From: Prochloraceae cyanobacterium PL24a_bin.78
GTDB taxonomy: Bacteria; Cyanobacteriota; Cyanobacteriia; Cyanobacteriales; JANQIW01
Assembly: GCA_028281945.1 (NCBI GenBank)
Contig: JANQIW010000046.1
Span: 1-47,764, forward strand
DNA: 47,764 nucleotides
Direction: 5' to 3'
The notes beneath the pieces were generated by a model. The model saw only the letters and a list, made by a program, of their open reading frames with translations. It did no database searches and was not told the origin of the DNA. Each line of letters starts with the position of its first letter. The stretch's first letter is position 1. The translations under genes and the position numbers were made by a program. Of this stretch, positions 1 to 8,746 are shown in pieces.

Positions 1-9
1 ATATCTAAT

Positions 10-1443
10 TTAAGATTGCCATTGCGCCGCTAAAAGGGTAATATCATCAAATTGTGATGCTTCACCAATATGTTCAAATACATTTATTTTGATTTTTTCT
101 AATAAATCTGAGGCTGATTTTGTCGGTTGTTGAATTATGGATTTTAATTTTTCATCCGTAAATAATTTGCCATCGGTATTTTTTCCTTCGGTTACACCAT
201 CAGTATAACCTATTAAGATATCCCCGGGTTCAAATTGAACTTGTTTGATAGTAAATTTCATATTAGCCATCATTCCTACGGCTGGCCCTGTTGAATCTAG
301 GGTTTTCTTAATACTTCCAGATTTTCCTATGATAAATAGTGATTCATGCCCTCCATTAATATAAGTCATAATTCCAGTTTTAGGATCTAATAAACCAAAA
401 AACATAGTAGCAAACATACACATTTGACAGTGTTTTTCAGCTACATAGTTGTTAGTTAATGGTATTGCTTCTAGAGGAATTATTTGTTTTTTATCTATTT
501 TGTTTTCTGATAAATTAATTTTATTTTCTAATTCTTGATCATTAATAAGAGGGAATCCACGTAAATATGTTTGAGCAGAATAAATTCTGATTAAACTACG
601 CATTAGTGCCATAAATAAGGCTGCTCCTACCCCTTTATCGCATACATCCGCAATTACCAATCCTACATATTCTCCTAATTCAAAAGCATCATAAAAATCC
701 CCTGCTACCTGTTTAGCTGGCTGAAAGAAGGCTCTAATTTCCCAATTAGGAGGTTGAATGATTTCATAAGGAAGAAAATCTATTTGAATTTGCCGCCCTT
801 TTTCTAATTCATGATCTAAAGCTTTAGCATATTCTTCTATTGTATGATATAACCTAGCATTTTCTAGGATTAAAGCCATTTGATCTGCTGTTGCTCGCAT
901 TAATGTAGCAGATTCTTGAGTAAAATGATTTTTTTGAGAATGTAATAATGTAATTATTCCTAATAATTTCCCTACTCTTATAACTGGTACGGCTAAGGCT
1001 GAACCTACAGTATAAGGTTGGTTTGGTAATGTTAACCATCGATCGTCTTTTTCGGTATCATGAATTAAACCTAACTTTTGATGGCGAACTACCCATCCAG
1101 CTAATCCTTTATCCAAAACATTACCTACTAACCGTTTACGTTGTTCTGGGGTTACTTTTGTGCGACAGAGGATGGCATCTATGACTTTTCCTGTTTTGGT
1201 ATCAAGTAAAAACATACTGCCTTTTTCTGCTGCTGTTAAATCGCTAGCCACATCTAAGGTTTTTTGTAAGGCGGCTTTTAAAACTCCTCCTGCGGTTTCT
1301 TCTCCTGCTATGGTGACTAAATTTTCTAAGAGGGAATTTTGTGCTATCCAAACAGCTTTTTCTTGGTGAAGTTGAGCTAATTCTTGCCGTAAAGATTGTA
1401 ATTCTTGGATTAAATCCTCTCTTGAATGTTCACTGTAGTTCAT
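10..1443 (-). CDS. GAF domain / PP2C-type (SpoIIE-like) protein phosphatase
   Basis: A 477-residue cytoplasmic regulator. Residues 1-40 are Gln/Glu/Leu-rich and probably coiled coil. A GAF sensor domain follows at about 45-200, and a SpoIIE/RsbU-type PP2C phosphatase domain at about 215-475. Metal-binding acidic residues are visible: D249 in AGDFYDA, D266 and D269 in IADVCDKGVG, and the C-terminal QFDDITLL pair at 466-467. The phosphatase domain carries an insertion of about 60 residues (around 295-350) rich in Asn, Lys and Glu. Such enzymes dephosphorylate a STAS anti-sigma-factor antagonist in partner switching; the gene 65 bases upstream on the same strand is such a STAS protein, so it is the likely substrate. 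No RsbW-type kinase is present here. The GAF ligand cannot be told from sequence. Confidence 0.88.
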   Translation of the reverse strand: MNYSEHSREDLIQELQSLRQELAQLHQEKAVWIAQNSLLENLVTIAGEETAGGVLKAALQKTLDVASDLTAAEKGSMFLLDTKTGKVIDAILCRTKVTPEQRKRLVGNVLDKGLAGWVVRHQKLGLIHDTEKDDRWLTLPNQPYTVGSALAVPVIRVGKLLGIITLLHSQKNHFTQESATLMRATADQMALILENARLYHTIEEYAKALDHELEKGRQIQIDFLPYEIIQPPNWEIRAFFQPAKQVAGDFYDAFELGEYVGLVIADVCDKGVGAALFMALMRSLIRIYSAQTYLRGFPLINDQELENKINLSENKIDKKQIIPLEAIPLTNNYVAEKHCQMCMFATMFFGLLDPKTGIMTYINGGHESLFIIGKSGSIKKTLDSTGPAVGMMANMKFTIKQVQFEPGDILIGYTDGVTEGKNTDGKLFTDEKLKSIIQQPTKSASDLLEKIKINVFEHIGEASQFDDITLLAAQWQS

Positions 1444-1508
1444 ATTTTTCTGGTTGACTTAGATATTGGCTCAGATGAAGTATTTTTTTTTGACGATATT
1501 TTCTTTCT

Positions 1509-1844
1509 CTATCTATTTAAAACTTTCTTGCCTTCCTCCAGATTTTTTTCTATAGGGAAACAATTCAATAATCCTGTAACTTTCATGGTTTTAATAATTT
1601 CTTCATTCATTCCAACTAAGACTAGTTCTGTTTTTTTTAAGGTAATTTGACGATTTAATAATAATAACATTCTCAATCCTGCACTAGACATATAAGGCAC
1701 TTTTGTCATATCAACAAGAATTTTTTTCCCTTCTGTTGCCAAAGGTAACACTTCTTTAGATATTTTTGGGGCGGTGCTTGCATCTATATCACCGTCTAAT
1801 TCTGCTATTGTGATTTCTTCTAGTGTATTAATAGCGATTTTCAT
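1509..1844 (-). CDS. STAS domain protein, RsbV/SpoIIAA-like anti-sigma-factor antagonist
   Basis: A 111-residue single STAS domain. The phosphorylation-site region reads VPYMSSAGLRML at about 49-60; by alignment with the DSSG motif of SpoIIAA, S54 is the likely phosphoacceptor. In the family the unphosphorylated form sequesters an anti-sigma kinase, and a PP2C phosphatase resets it. That phosphatase is encoded directly downstream on the same strand (gap 65 bases), so the two probably form an operon. The start is supported by an AGGAGA ribosome-binding site seven bases upstream. A second STAS gene in the window (16138-16461) has an almost identical start context. Confidence 0.88.
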   Translation of the reverse strand: MKIAINTLEEITIAELDGDIDASTAPKISKEVLPLATEGKKILVDMTKVPYMSSAGLRMLLLLNRQITLKKTELVLVGMNEEIIKTMKVTGLLNCFPIEKNLEEGKKVLNR

Positions 1845-2182
1845 TTGGTTATCTCCTGTTAAGTGTTCATCAAAATATTTTTTTACTTGATCATTAATAT
1901 TTTTGTAATGAATATTTTTGTTTGAAACCTTATCTCATTAATAATTTTACTAGTATATATTTATTTAAGATTTCATTTTCTCTGGATTTTGGATCGTCTC
2001 TTGATTAAATCTTTAGTATTAAAGTTTTATAAGCTTTGTTATTAATTCCTACATAATAAGTTTTGATTTTTCCAGAAAGAAAAAATTAAATAATTTAATC
2101 TTAAAAGCTGAGAAAATCATTACTCTAAAGAAAAAGTTAATTAGTAGAATCTGATCTTGTTTAATAGAATATTATTTTTGTA
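1845..2182. other. Intergenic, AT-rich, upstream of the STAS-phosphatase operon
   Basis: This 338-base stretch holds the AGGAGA ribosome-binding site of the STAS gene (1852-1857, minus strand) and presumably its promoter. I see no coding potential, strong hairpin or repeat. Confidence 0.5.
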
Positions 2183-2491
2183 TTACTTTTTAGAAGAATC
2201 ACCAGCGATAAAAAAGAGATACACAACATAAGCTATAACTCCTAAAACACTAAGACTTACTAATAAACTTAATAATTGAAAAACTATTTTGATCACAAAG
2301 CCTGCTAAGATTAATCCTCCTCCAATTACTACTATTTTGCCCACAGTAGCTAAATTATTAAACCAATTTTTAAACTGATTAATTTGTTGGGAGGAATTAA
2401 AACGTGCGCTGAGATTTTGAGAATTTTCTTTATTCTGTGATTCTAGATTTTCTAATCTATTTTTTAAATCTTCATCATTGTTATTTGTCAT
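2183..2491 (-). CDS. Small membrane protein of unknown function
   Basis: A 102-residue protein. The first 45 residues are hydrophilic, rich in Asn, Glu, Gln and Ser, and may form a short coiled coil (DLKNRLENLESQNKEN). Residues about 50-95 are hydrophobic with Gly- and Leu/Val-rich stretches and probably form two membrane segments. The tail GDSSKK is polar. I do not recognise a family. It stands alone between the STAS-phosphatase pair and the zinc-ribbon membrane protein, all on the same strand, with gaps over 200 bases. Codon use is like the neighbours, so I take it as a real gene. Confidence 0.6.
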   Translation of the reverse strand: MTNNNDEDLKNRLENLESQNKENSQNLSARFNSSQQINQFKNWFNNLATVGKIVVIGGGLILAGFVIKIVFQLLSLLVSLSVLGVIAYVVYLFFIAGDSSKK

Positions 2492-2704
2492 GGTAATTAA
2501 TGTTAAGAATCTGATTAACTTTTGATTAATTTTTGATTGATAAGTTGATGGATTTTAATCTTAGCTTTTTGGCTAGAGATTGGAAAATTTTCAGGATTTA
2601 GGGTTTTATAAGATTATAAAATATAATGTCTTAATTCCCACTCTAAATCTAATAGAATTAATTGAAGTTTTAATTTTTCAAAACCATAGAAATTAAGGAG
2701 TTTT

Positions 2705-3088
2705 TTATTCTCCTTCCAATCGTTGACTTTGAATTTCTACTGCTTCAATATCAATGGTGCCGGGAGGAGTCAAACGCTGAAAACCCCCAGAGACTACTTG
2801 AAGTTGCTCACCGCAATTGGGGCAACGGCATTGAGTATTATTAAATCCGGTAAATTCATAATTACATACAGGGCATTTATCTTCTACCAAATTGCGTTTT
2901 AACCACCAATTAATTACTAACCAAGCAACGGCTGGTGCAAATAATAAAAATCCAAATAAGATTAATAATCCATTGACAATCCAACCTAAACCTATTGCTG
3001 TTAGAAATAAACCTCCTAATAATATACTTAATAAACATCCTATACCTGAATTATTAAATTTAATTTGTTTAAAATATTCTCGATTCAT
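2705..3088 (-). CDS. Membrane protein with C-terminal zinc ribbon
   Basis: A 127-residue protein. Two hydrophobic segments lie at about 16-36 and 38-62. A soluble tail holds a four-Cys zinc ribbon, C72-x2-C75 and C89-x2-C92, with an extra C87 between the knuckles. The C-terminus is acidic and polar. Such membrane-anchored zinc ribbons are widespread in cyanobacteria but lack a known function. The gene starts 158 bases downstream of the end of the GT4 glycosyltransferase on the same strand. A role in metal or redox sensing at the membrane is possible but not shown. Confidence 0.65.
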   Translation of the reverse strand: MNREYFKQIKFNNSGIGCLLSILLGGLFLTAIGLGWIVNGLLILFGFLLFAPAVAWLVINWWLKRNLVEDKCPVCNYEFTGFNNTQCRCPNCGEQLQVVSGGFQRLTPPGTIDIEAVEIQSQRLEGE

Positions 3089-3246
3089 TAATTTTTCTCC
3101 AGATTTTTTGTTTCTCTAATACCTTATTAATATCTTTACTATCTTGAGATTTTTCTCTATAACTAATATTTTTTAGTATAACAATCCACTACAAACCTTT
3201 TAGGTTCAATTTCCAACTTTTTGTAAATTTATTGATTTTAAATTTA

Positions 3247-4410
3247 TTACTTTGACAATTTATTCAACAATAATTCCAATTTTTCTTTTAAAGCATTTTG
3301 CCCAAATTTGGCCATACATTCTTGCCGTAACCATTGGCCATCACATCGCTTGTCTTCTCCTTGCAAAATCTCAATACAAGCCTTTGTCACCGCTTCTGGA
3401 TTTCGATGAGGCACCTGCCAACCCAAACGCCCATCATCTAAAGGATCTGCCGATCCATCCTTATCTCCTGATAAAACCGGTTTTCCACAAGCCATTGCTT
3501 CTAAATAGACAATCCCAAATCCTTCTTGAGAAGGCATGATATAGGCATCTGCGACTCGATAACAATCTACTAATTCTTCAGTGGGAATAAACCCTGCAAA
3601 AATTACTCTATTAGCTATATTTAAATCTTTTGCTAATTTTTCTAAACGAGGTTTATCGTCGCCTCTTCCGATGACGAGATATTTAACTTCTGGAAATACT
3701 TCTAATATTTTTGGTAAAGCTCGAATGGTTACATCTACTCCTTTGTAAATATCTCCTGACCACAATCGTGCTACTGTCATGATTACTTTGGTATTTTCTA
3801 GTTGATATTTTTCCATTAATTTTGTTGGTTTAATGCCCGGAGTAAATTTATTTTCATCCACAATACAAGGAAGAATTTCTATTAGTTTAGGATCGATTTC
3901 ATTGGCACTTACAAGTTGATCTCTACTATATCTACTGATAGTCCAAATTTGTTTTGCTTCCTCTAAAGCATTACGTTGTAATTTAGAAAGTGGTTGCCAA
4001 ACTTCTTTTCCATAAGTTAAGACTATGTAGGGAATTTGTAAGGGTTGACATAGTATTTTGATTAATCCGCTTAGTTTAATATGTCCGCAAAATACCAGTG
4101 TTGGTTTCTGTGTTATCAGGGTTTTTAATAAATTCCAAATTAGTTTAATTCTTCCTAGAGATGCTATTGAGGTTTTGAAGTAATGAAATTTAATTCCTTT
4201 TTTTCCTTCAAAAGGATTATCACTTTTTTCTCCATCTCTTAATAAAAATACTTCGGCTTGATAGGGTTTATTTTCTATATTTGATAAGTAAGCTTTTAAT
4301 ACGTCTTTGACATAAGATTGGATTCCACCTTCTCTCTCAAATATCTCTAGAAATACAAAGATATGGGTTTGGTTTTTAGTTTTTTGTTGTTCTTCTTTTT
4401 TTTGATCCAC
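3247..4410 (-). CDS. Glycosyltransferase family 4 (GT-B fold)
   Basis: A 387-residue cytoplasmic GT-B enzyme. The N-terminal acceptor domain has the Gly-rich start FEREGGIQSYV at about 25-33. The C-terminal donor domain shows MTVARLWSGDIYKGVD at about 211-226, VIGRGDD near 247-252, and the retaining-GT E-x7-E motif with E296 and E304 in EGFGIVYLE, followed by AMACGKPVL. It would transfer a sugar from a nucleotide-sugar to a polysaccharide, lipid or small acceptor; neither donor nor acceptor can be read from sequence. There is no obvious exopolysaccharide cluster around it. Length and motif order are normal for GT4. Confidence 0.9.
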   Translation of the reverse strand: MDQKKEEQQKTKNQTHIFVFLEIFEREGGIQSYVKDVLKAYLSNIENKPYQAEVFLLRDGEKSDNPFEGKKGIKFHYFKTSIASLGRIKLIWNLLKTLITQKPTLVFCGHIKLSGLIKILCQPLQIPYIVLTYGKEVWQPLSKLQRNALEEAKQIWTISRYSRDQLVSANEIDPKLIEILPCIVDENKFTPGIKPTKLMEKYQLENTKVIMTVARLWSGDIYKGVDVTIRALPKILEVFPEVKYLVIGRGDDKPRLEKLAKDLNIANRVIFAGFIPTEELVDCYRVADAYIMPSQEGFGIVYLEAMACGKPVLSGDKDGSADPLDDGRLGWQVPHRNPEAVTKACIEILQGEDKRCDGQWLRQECMAKFGQNALKEKLELLLNKLSK

Positions 4411-4730
4411 TGTTATTTTGTTCGTATTTTCTTGGAGATTAATCTATTTAGTTATTTATTGTAAGAGCTTTTTTAATAAATTTAATAAATGTATTTAATC
4501 TATTTTAAGGATTGTTTTAACTTTGGAAATTTAATCCCTATTCAATTGGTTTTAGATGAGAAAAATAATTTTTATAGTGGCATAATCAGGTTATTTAAAA
4601 ACAAGATGCCTGAGATCGACCCAAAAATTAAGAGAAAGAGCCAATCCCAGACATCATGAGTTTAGGAAAAATGACTAAAGCAATAAGAATTCAACCATAG
4701 TCAAACATCCATCCAAATGAAATCAAACCT
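4411..4730. other. Intergenic between petD end and the GT4 gene
   Basis: A 320-base AT-rich gap. The only structure I see is the inverted repeat at 4605-4655, listed separately as a candidate petD terminator. Confidence 0.5.
4590..4655 (-). terminator. Candidate terminator of petBD
   Basis: Two 12-base arms, 4605-4616 and 4644-4655, pair along their whole length if two G-U wobbles are allowed. On the minus strand the hairpin is followed by a T-rich tail (TTGTTTTTAAATAA). The loop is long, 27 bases. It lies about 75 bases after the petD stop. Confidence 0.5.
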
Positions 4731-5213
4731 TTAGAATAAACCTAAAGTCAAAGATTCATCGATAGGGAAAGTTGCGCCAGCACCCAACCAAAGAGTAACA
4801 AGAGTACCAAATAAGAATACCGCAGTTGCAAAAGGACGACGGAAAGGATTTTGGAACTTGTTAACATTCTCTAGGAAAGGAACAAACATTAAACCCAAAG
4901 GAATACCAGCCATACAAGCGATCCCCAACAATTTGTTAGGAAGGATACGCAAGATTTGGAATACTGGATAGAAATACCATTCTGGTAAAATTTCTAGAGG
5001 AGTAGCAAAAGGATCAGCAGGCTCACCTACAAGTGATGGATCCAATACAGCTAAACCAACACAAAGTCCGATAGTTCCCAAAATTACAACAGGGAATACA
5101 TAAAGAAGGTCATTAGGCCAAGCGGGTTCACCATAATAGTTGTGCCCCATGCCTTGAGCCAATTTGGCTCTTAAACTTGGATCGCTAAGATCCGGTTTTT
5201 TCATTGTTGCCAT
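4731..5213 (-). CDS. petD: Cytochrome b6f complex subunit IV
   Basis: A 160-residue thylakoid membrane protein, the usual length for cyanobacterial PetD. It starts with the family-typical [20 protein letters not shown] and contains [12 protein letters not shown] and [20 protein letters not shown], which contribute to the plastoquinol oxidation site (the PEWY motif). Three membrane segments are visible at about 37-57, 95-115 and 127-147. With PetB it forms the cytochrome b core that moves electrons from plastoquinol to plastocyanin or cytochrome c6. It follows petB on the same strand with a gap of 139 bases, a normal petBD arrangement. Confidence 0.98.
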   Translation of the reverse strand: MATMKKPDLSDPSLRAKLAQGMGHNYYGEPAWPNDLLYVFPVVILGTIGLCVGLAVLDPSLVGEPADPFATPLEILPEWYFYPVFQILRILPNKLLGIACMAGIPLGLMFVPFLENVNKFQNPFRRPFATAVFLFGTLVTLWLGAGATFPIDESLTLGLF

Positions 5214-5352
5214 TGTTACTTTGTTCTCCTTAATTTCGCTCGAAATTGACTAAATTCTAGCAATAAAATCCTAAAAATTCAGTAATTTACGAGCTTTTTG
5301 ACAATTTGAAGATTTAAATTTGATTATGATACTTATCTAATGATGACAGAAT

Positions 5353-6021
5353 TTACAAAGGACCAGAGATACCTTGTTTGCGAATCATTAAGAAGTGTAA
5401 CAACATAAATACTGCTATAAACCAAGGTAATACAAAAGTATGTAAACTGTAGAAACGAGTTAAAGTAGCTTGTCCTACACTTGCACTACCACGCATTAAT
5501 TCAACGATTTGATCTCCAACTACAGGAATAGCAGCAGGTACACCAGAAACGATTTTAACCGCCCAGTATCCAACCTGATCCCAAGGTAGAGAATAGCCAG
5601 TTACACCGAAAGAAACAGTGATTACCGCTAAAACTACACCTGTTACCCAAGTTAGTTCTCTAGGCTTTTTAAAGCCACCTGTAAGATAAACTCTGAAAAT
5701 ATGAAGAATCATCATCAATACCATCATACTTGCAGACCAGCGATGGACAGAGCGGATTAACCAACCAAAGTTTACCTCGTTCATAATGTATTGTACGGAG
5801 GTAAAAGCTTCTGCCACTGTTGGCTTGTAGTAGAAAGTCATCGCAAAGCCAGTAGCAAACTGGATTAGGAAGCAAGTTAAAGTAATTCCTCCCAAGCAGT
5901 AAAAAATATTTACATGGGGTGGTACGTATTTGCTGCTGATATCGTCAGCGATGGCTTGAACTTCTAATCTTTCGTCAAACCATTTATAAAGTTTTGAATC
6001 TGTTACTTGTTTTGTAAACAT
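5353..6021 (-). CDS. petB: Cytochrome b6
   Basis: A 222-residue thylakoid protein with four membrane helices. The four haem b ligands are in place: H93 (RSVHRWSA), H107 (ILHIFRV), and the pair in FYSLHTF and LLHFLMI near 194 and 209. C42 in IFYCLGG matches the Cys that binds the extra haem c' covalently (C35 in the commonly used numbering). It is the electron-transferring core of cytochrome b6f. It is divergent from ctpA, with a 276-base shared upstream region, and is followed by petD. No irregularity is seen. Confidence 0.98.
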   Translation of the reverse strand: MFTKQVTDSKLYKWFDERLEVQAIADDISSKYVPPHVNIFYCLGGITLTCFLIQFATGFAMTFYYKPTVAEAFTSVQYIMNEVNFGWLIRSVHRWSASMMVLMMILHIFRVYLTGGFKKPRELTWVTGVVLAVITVSFGVTGYSLPWDQVGYWAVKIVSGVPAAIPVVGDQIVELMRGSASVGQATLTRFYSLHTFVLPWFIAVFMLLHFLMIRKQGISGPL

Positions 6022-6217
6022 GAAGCCGCAGTTAGTTAAAAAAGGATTATTGAGCTTTTATGAGAGTCAACTCAGATGGAAAATCTTAACAGATTTTGGT
6101 TGTTCTGAAAAGACTTGAACCAATCCAGATATCTTAAATAGAGATTTGGTGTTCTTCCCTCTTAAAAAAATTTAACACAATTCTCAGCAAACTAACCACT
6201 TCTATTTCTATGGATTT

Positions 6218-6247
6218 TTGCTATTGCTAAAAAAAATATATTATGAT
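6218..6247 (+). promoter_or_regulatory. Candidate ctpA promoter
   Basis: TTGCTA at 6218-6223 and TATGAT at 6242-6247 are separated by 18 bases and lie about 50 bases before the ctpA start. Position and spacing fit a sigma-70 type promoter; the -35 box is weak. Confidence 0.35.
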
Positions 6248-6297
6248 GGATAATTAAATCGAAATTAAGCATAAATATCGAACCGATAAATTTTAAG

Positions 6298-7554
6298 ATG
6301 AAAAAAAGAAATGTTTGGATAACAATATTACTTATTTTTGCGTTATCTCTAGGATTATTGCTTCCGATACAAAAGGCAAATGCTTTTCCTAATTACAATG
6401 AAGAACAAAAGTTATTATTACAATCTTGGAGACTAGTTAATCAATCTTATTTAGATGATACTTTCAATGACCAAAATTGGTGGTTTGTCCGTCAAGAATT
6501 ATTAAATAAATCTTTATCTAATCGAGAAGAGACTTACACTGCTATTGAAGAAATGTTGGCTCTTTTAGATGATCCTTTTACTCGTTTATTAAAACCAGAT
6601 CAATACCAAAGTTTACAAATTAATACTTCTGGTGAATTATCTGGGGTGGGTTTGCAAATTAATATTAATCCTGAAACTGGTTTTTTAGAAGTGGTTGCTC
6701 CTCTATCTGGTTCCCCTGCTGAAGCTGCTGGGATTCAAGCTCATGATCGCATTATTGCTATTGATGGAGAAGATACATCAAGCCTCACTCTTGAAGAAGC
6801 AGCCAATCGTATGAGAGGAGTAAGAGGTACAAATGTTTCCTTGACTATTAATCCTTCTAAAGATCAAGAAGAAAATGCTAAAACATACCAATTAATCAGA
6901 GATGTTATTTCCTTAAATCCAGTGATATCTAACTTTGATGATAGTGGGAATGTTCCTATTGGTTATTTACATTTGAGTCAATTTAGTGCTAATGCTGCTG
7001 AGGAAATCCAGAAGGCAATTGAAGAATTAGAAGCAAAAGGAGCAGAAGGTTATATTTTAGACTTACGCAATAATCCAGGTGGACTTCTACAAGCGGGAAT
7101 TGAAATCGCTCAAATGTGGTTGGATTCTGGAGCGATTGTCTATACTGTCAATCGACAAGGGGTTATGGGGAGTTTTGATGCCTCTGGAGAGCCTTTAACT
7201 AAGGATCCTTTAGTGGTTTTAGTTAATCAAGGATCTGCTAGTGCCAGTGAAATTTTAGCGGGTGCTTTGCAAGATAACGGCAGAGCTTTATTAGTTGGGG
7301 AACAAACTTTCGGGAAGGGATTGATTCAGTCTTTGTTTCAATTAGATGATGGTTCCGGTTTGGCTATTACTGTGGCTAAGTATGAAACCCCTAATCATAA
7401 AGATATTCACAAGTTAGGTATCGCTCCTGATCGAGTGGTATCTCAAGAGAGTATTACCTATGGAGAGATTGGATCCGAAGCAGATTTACAATACCAAGAG
7501 GCACTAAAGTTATTGACAACAGATTCAGCTATTGCAGATGCTGAATTTAATTAA
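6298..7554 (+). CDS. ctpA: Carboxyl-terminal processing peptidase (S41), D1-processing type
   Basis: A 418-residue lumenal serine peptidase. Residues 1-29 form a signal peptide ending in KANA, which suits export to the thylakoid lumen. A PDZ domain lies at about 112-200 and the S41 catalytic domain at about 215-390. The Ser/Lys dyad is S315 (in GSASASEIL) and K340 (in TFGKGLIQS), spaced 25 residues as in plant and algal CtpA. Enzymes of this type trim the C-terminal extension of the photosystem II D1 precursor so that the Mn cluster can assemble. Its place beside petBD is common in cyanobacteria. Other Ctp paralogues (CtpB, CtpC) exist in cyanobacteria; the family call is surer than the paralogue. 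Confidence 0.88.
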   Translation: MKKRNVWITILLIFALSLGLLLPIQKANAFPNYNEEQKLLLQSWRLVNQSYLDDTFNDQNWWFVRQELLNKSLSNREETYTAIEEMLALLDDPFTRLLKPDQYQSLQINTSGELSGVGLQININPETGFLEVVAPLSGSPAEAAGIQAHDRIIAIDGEDTSSLTLEEAANRMRGVRGTNVSLTINPSKDQEENAKTYQLIRDVISLNPVISNFDDSGNVPIGYLHLSQFSANAAEEIQKAIEELEAKGAEGYILDLRNNPGGLLQAGIEIAQMWLDSGAIVYTVNRQGVMGSFDASGEPLTKDPLVVLVNQGSASASEILAGALQDNGRALLVGEQTFGKGLIQSLFQLDDGSGLAITVAKYETPNHKDIHKLGIAPDRVVSQESITYGEIGSEADLQYQEALKLLTTDSAIADAEFN

Positions 7555-7587
7555 TGATGATTTAATAAAATTTAATTATTTTTTAAT

Positions 7588-7593
7588 GGAGGT
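7588..7593 (+). promoter_or_regulatory. Strong Shine-Dalgarno that fixes a TTG start
   Basis: GGAGGT lies six bases before the TTG at 7600. The only nearby ATG (7586) is out of frame, so the downstream DUF1499 gene most likely starts at this TTG. Confidence 0.75.
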
Positions 7594-7599
7594 AAAATT

Positions 7600-7977
7600 T
7601 TGTTTAATTTTTCTGGGACAAAACCGGATAATTTGGGGGTAAAGGATGGCAAATTAAGTCCTTGCCCTGGTACTCCTAATTGTGTTAGCAGTCAAAGTGA
7701 TTCCCCTCAATCTAAAATCGATCCTCTTCCTGCTGTGGGAATGGCTGATTTGAAGAAGGTGGTTGAAGGGATGGAGGGTAGCACTATTATTGAATCTACT
7801 GATAATTATCTTTTGGCTGAGTTTAAAACTAAGTTGATGGGTTTTGTGGATGATGTGGAATTCTATCTCGATTCTAGTAGCGGTGTGACTCATGTTCGAT
7901 CGGCTTCTCGTTTGGGTAAGTCTGATTTGGGTGTTAATCGCGCCAGGGTTGAGGAGATTAGGGCTAAACTTACATAG
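7600..7977 (+). CDS. DUF1499 family protein
   Basis: A 125-residue protein initiated at TTG, fixed by the GGAGGT site just upstream. It carries the DUF1499 pattern: an N-terminal LSPCPGTPNCVSSQS segment, a central VVEGMEG...YLLAEF region, FVDDVEFYLD, and a closing HVRSASRLGKSDLGVNRARV. The function of this family is unknown; many members are found in photosynthetic organisms. No signal peptide is seen with this start. The gene follows ctpA by 45 bases on the same strand, so the two are probably co-transcribed and end at the hairpin at 8011-8041. Confidence 0.85.
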   Translation: MFNFSGTKPDNLGVKDGKLSPCPGTPNCVSSQSDSPQSKIDPLPAVGMADLKKVVEGMEGSTIIESTDNYLLAEFKTKLMGFVDDVEFYLDSSSGVTHVRSASRLGKSDLGVNRARVEEIRAKLT

Positions 7978-8010
7978 TTTTCTATCTTTATTTAGATAAT
8001 CCTGTTTACT

Positions 8011-8041
8011 AAAGTAGTTTGTTCTGAGAATGAACTACTTT
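8011..8041 (+). terminator. Hairpin closing the ctpA-DUF1499 operon
   Basis: Arms 8011-8024 and 8028-8041 pair over 14 positions (two G-U wobbles) around a three-base loop, 33 bases after the DUF1499 stop. No clean T-tract follows (AATCGTAAATATTTT), so it may stabilise the 3' end rather than terminate by itself. Confidence 0.5.
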
Positions 8042-8083
8042 AATCGTAAATATTTTCTCGAATTTAAAATAATTTAAAGTATC

Positions 8084-8237
8084 TTATACCAATTTTCTAA
8101 GACGATGATAGAGTTAAAAGTATCAAAAATTAGTTGATTCTCGACCTAAAACCTATCTCCCTTGTCCTCCTTGTCTCCCTTGTCCTCCTTGTCTCCTCCC
8201 CACCTAAGTCTATCGTACTTTTGGAAAATTGATATTA
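8084..8237 (+). repeat. MITE-like interspersed repeat, copy A
   Basis: The left end (CAATTTTCTAAGACGATGAT, then AGAGTTA) and the reverse complement of the right end (CAATTTTCCAAAAGTACGAT, then AGACTTA) align over 27 bases with 21 identities, so the element has imperfect terminal inverted repeats. The interior is a C/T-rich tract of iterated CTCCTTGTC-like units. Copy B at 13560-13716 is the same element in the opposite orientation. No open reading frame is inside. Confidence 0.65.
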
Positions 8238-8263
8238 TTTTAGGATAATCAAGCAAAATTTAT

Positions 8264-8300
8264 TCCCCCATTCTCCCATTCCCCCATTCTCTCATTCCCC
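8264..8300 (+). repeat. Low-complexity CCCATTCTC-type tract
   Basis: Iterated CCCCCATTCT/CCCATT units directly right of repeat copy A. The same kind of tract fills the interior of copies C and D. It is non-coding. Confidence 0.6.
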
Positions 8301-8338
8301 GACTCAATTTCTATCATAGTTAAAGAAAAAGGATATTA

Positions 8339-8710
8339 TTAGTAGTTATTATCTCGCCAGCCTTCTAAGGTTGCACGCATGATATTTACAACTGGCTGAT
8401 CTATAATTTGCACAAAAGTCTCAATTGTACCTGCTTTGAGTGCTCTAACTACTCTTTGTTTTAAGGTTGGATTTCCTTCGATTTGTTCAATGGCTTTTTC
8501 TGCTACTGTGACTTGTTCAATTAAGTCGTTAGTTTGGTAAGTTTGGGAAAGTTTTTCTAAAAGAGCTTTTATTTCTTTTGCAGTTTGAACAAAGTTTTCG
8601 TCTTTCATGGTTGAATGATTAACAGTAACAGGAGAGTTATTCCCTGTGGAAGCTGCTCCTGAAAGATTTCCCTTAACATTAATACTTCGATTAGATTGAT
8701 CAATATTCAT
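8339..8710 (-). CDS. Small protein: Asn/Gly-rich N-terminal motif plus helical C-terminal domain
   Basis: A 123-residue soluble protein. Residues 1-32 contain SNRSINVKGNLSGAASTG, an Asn/Gly/Ser-rich motif. Residues about 36-123 are predicted helical (AKEIKALLEKLSQTY, VAEKAIEQIEGNPTLKQRVV), ending in a Trp-containing tail. From memory, a similar helical tail occurs on cyanobacterial pentapeptide-repeat and effector-associated proteins; its function is unknown. The upstream gene, 36 bases away on the same strand, ends with nearly the same motif (SNRSINVEGNFDGSATTG), so the two products may associate through it. Confidence 0.7.
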   Translation of the reverse strand: MNIDQSNRSINVKGNLSGAASTGNNSPVTVNHSTMKDENFVQTAKEIKALLEKLSQTYQTNDLIEQVTVAEKAIEQIEGNPTLKQRVVRALKAGTIETFVQIIDQPVVNIMRATLEGWRDNNY

Positions 8711-8746
8711 TTAGTTAGTACAATCAAATTTTTAAGTTTACTATTA

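Noticed and set aside
8160-8300. Possible CRISPR-like array
   Set aside because: The repeated units are short, imperfect and without unique spacers; they are a C/T-rich minisatellite.
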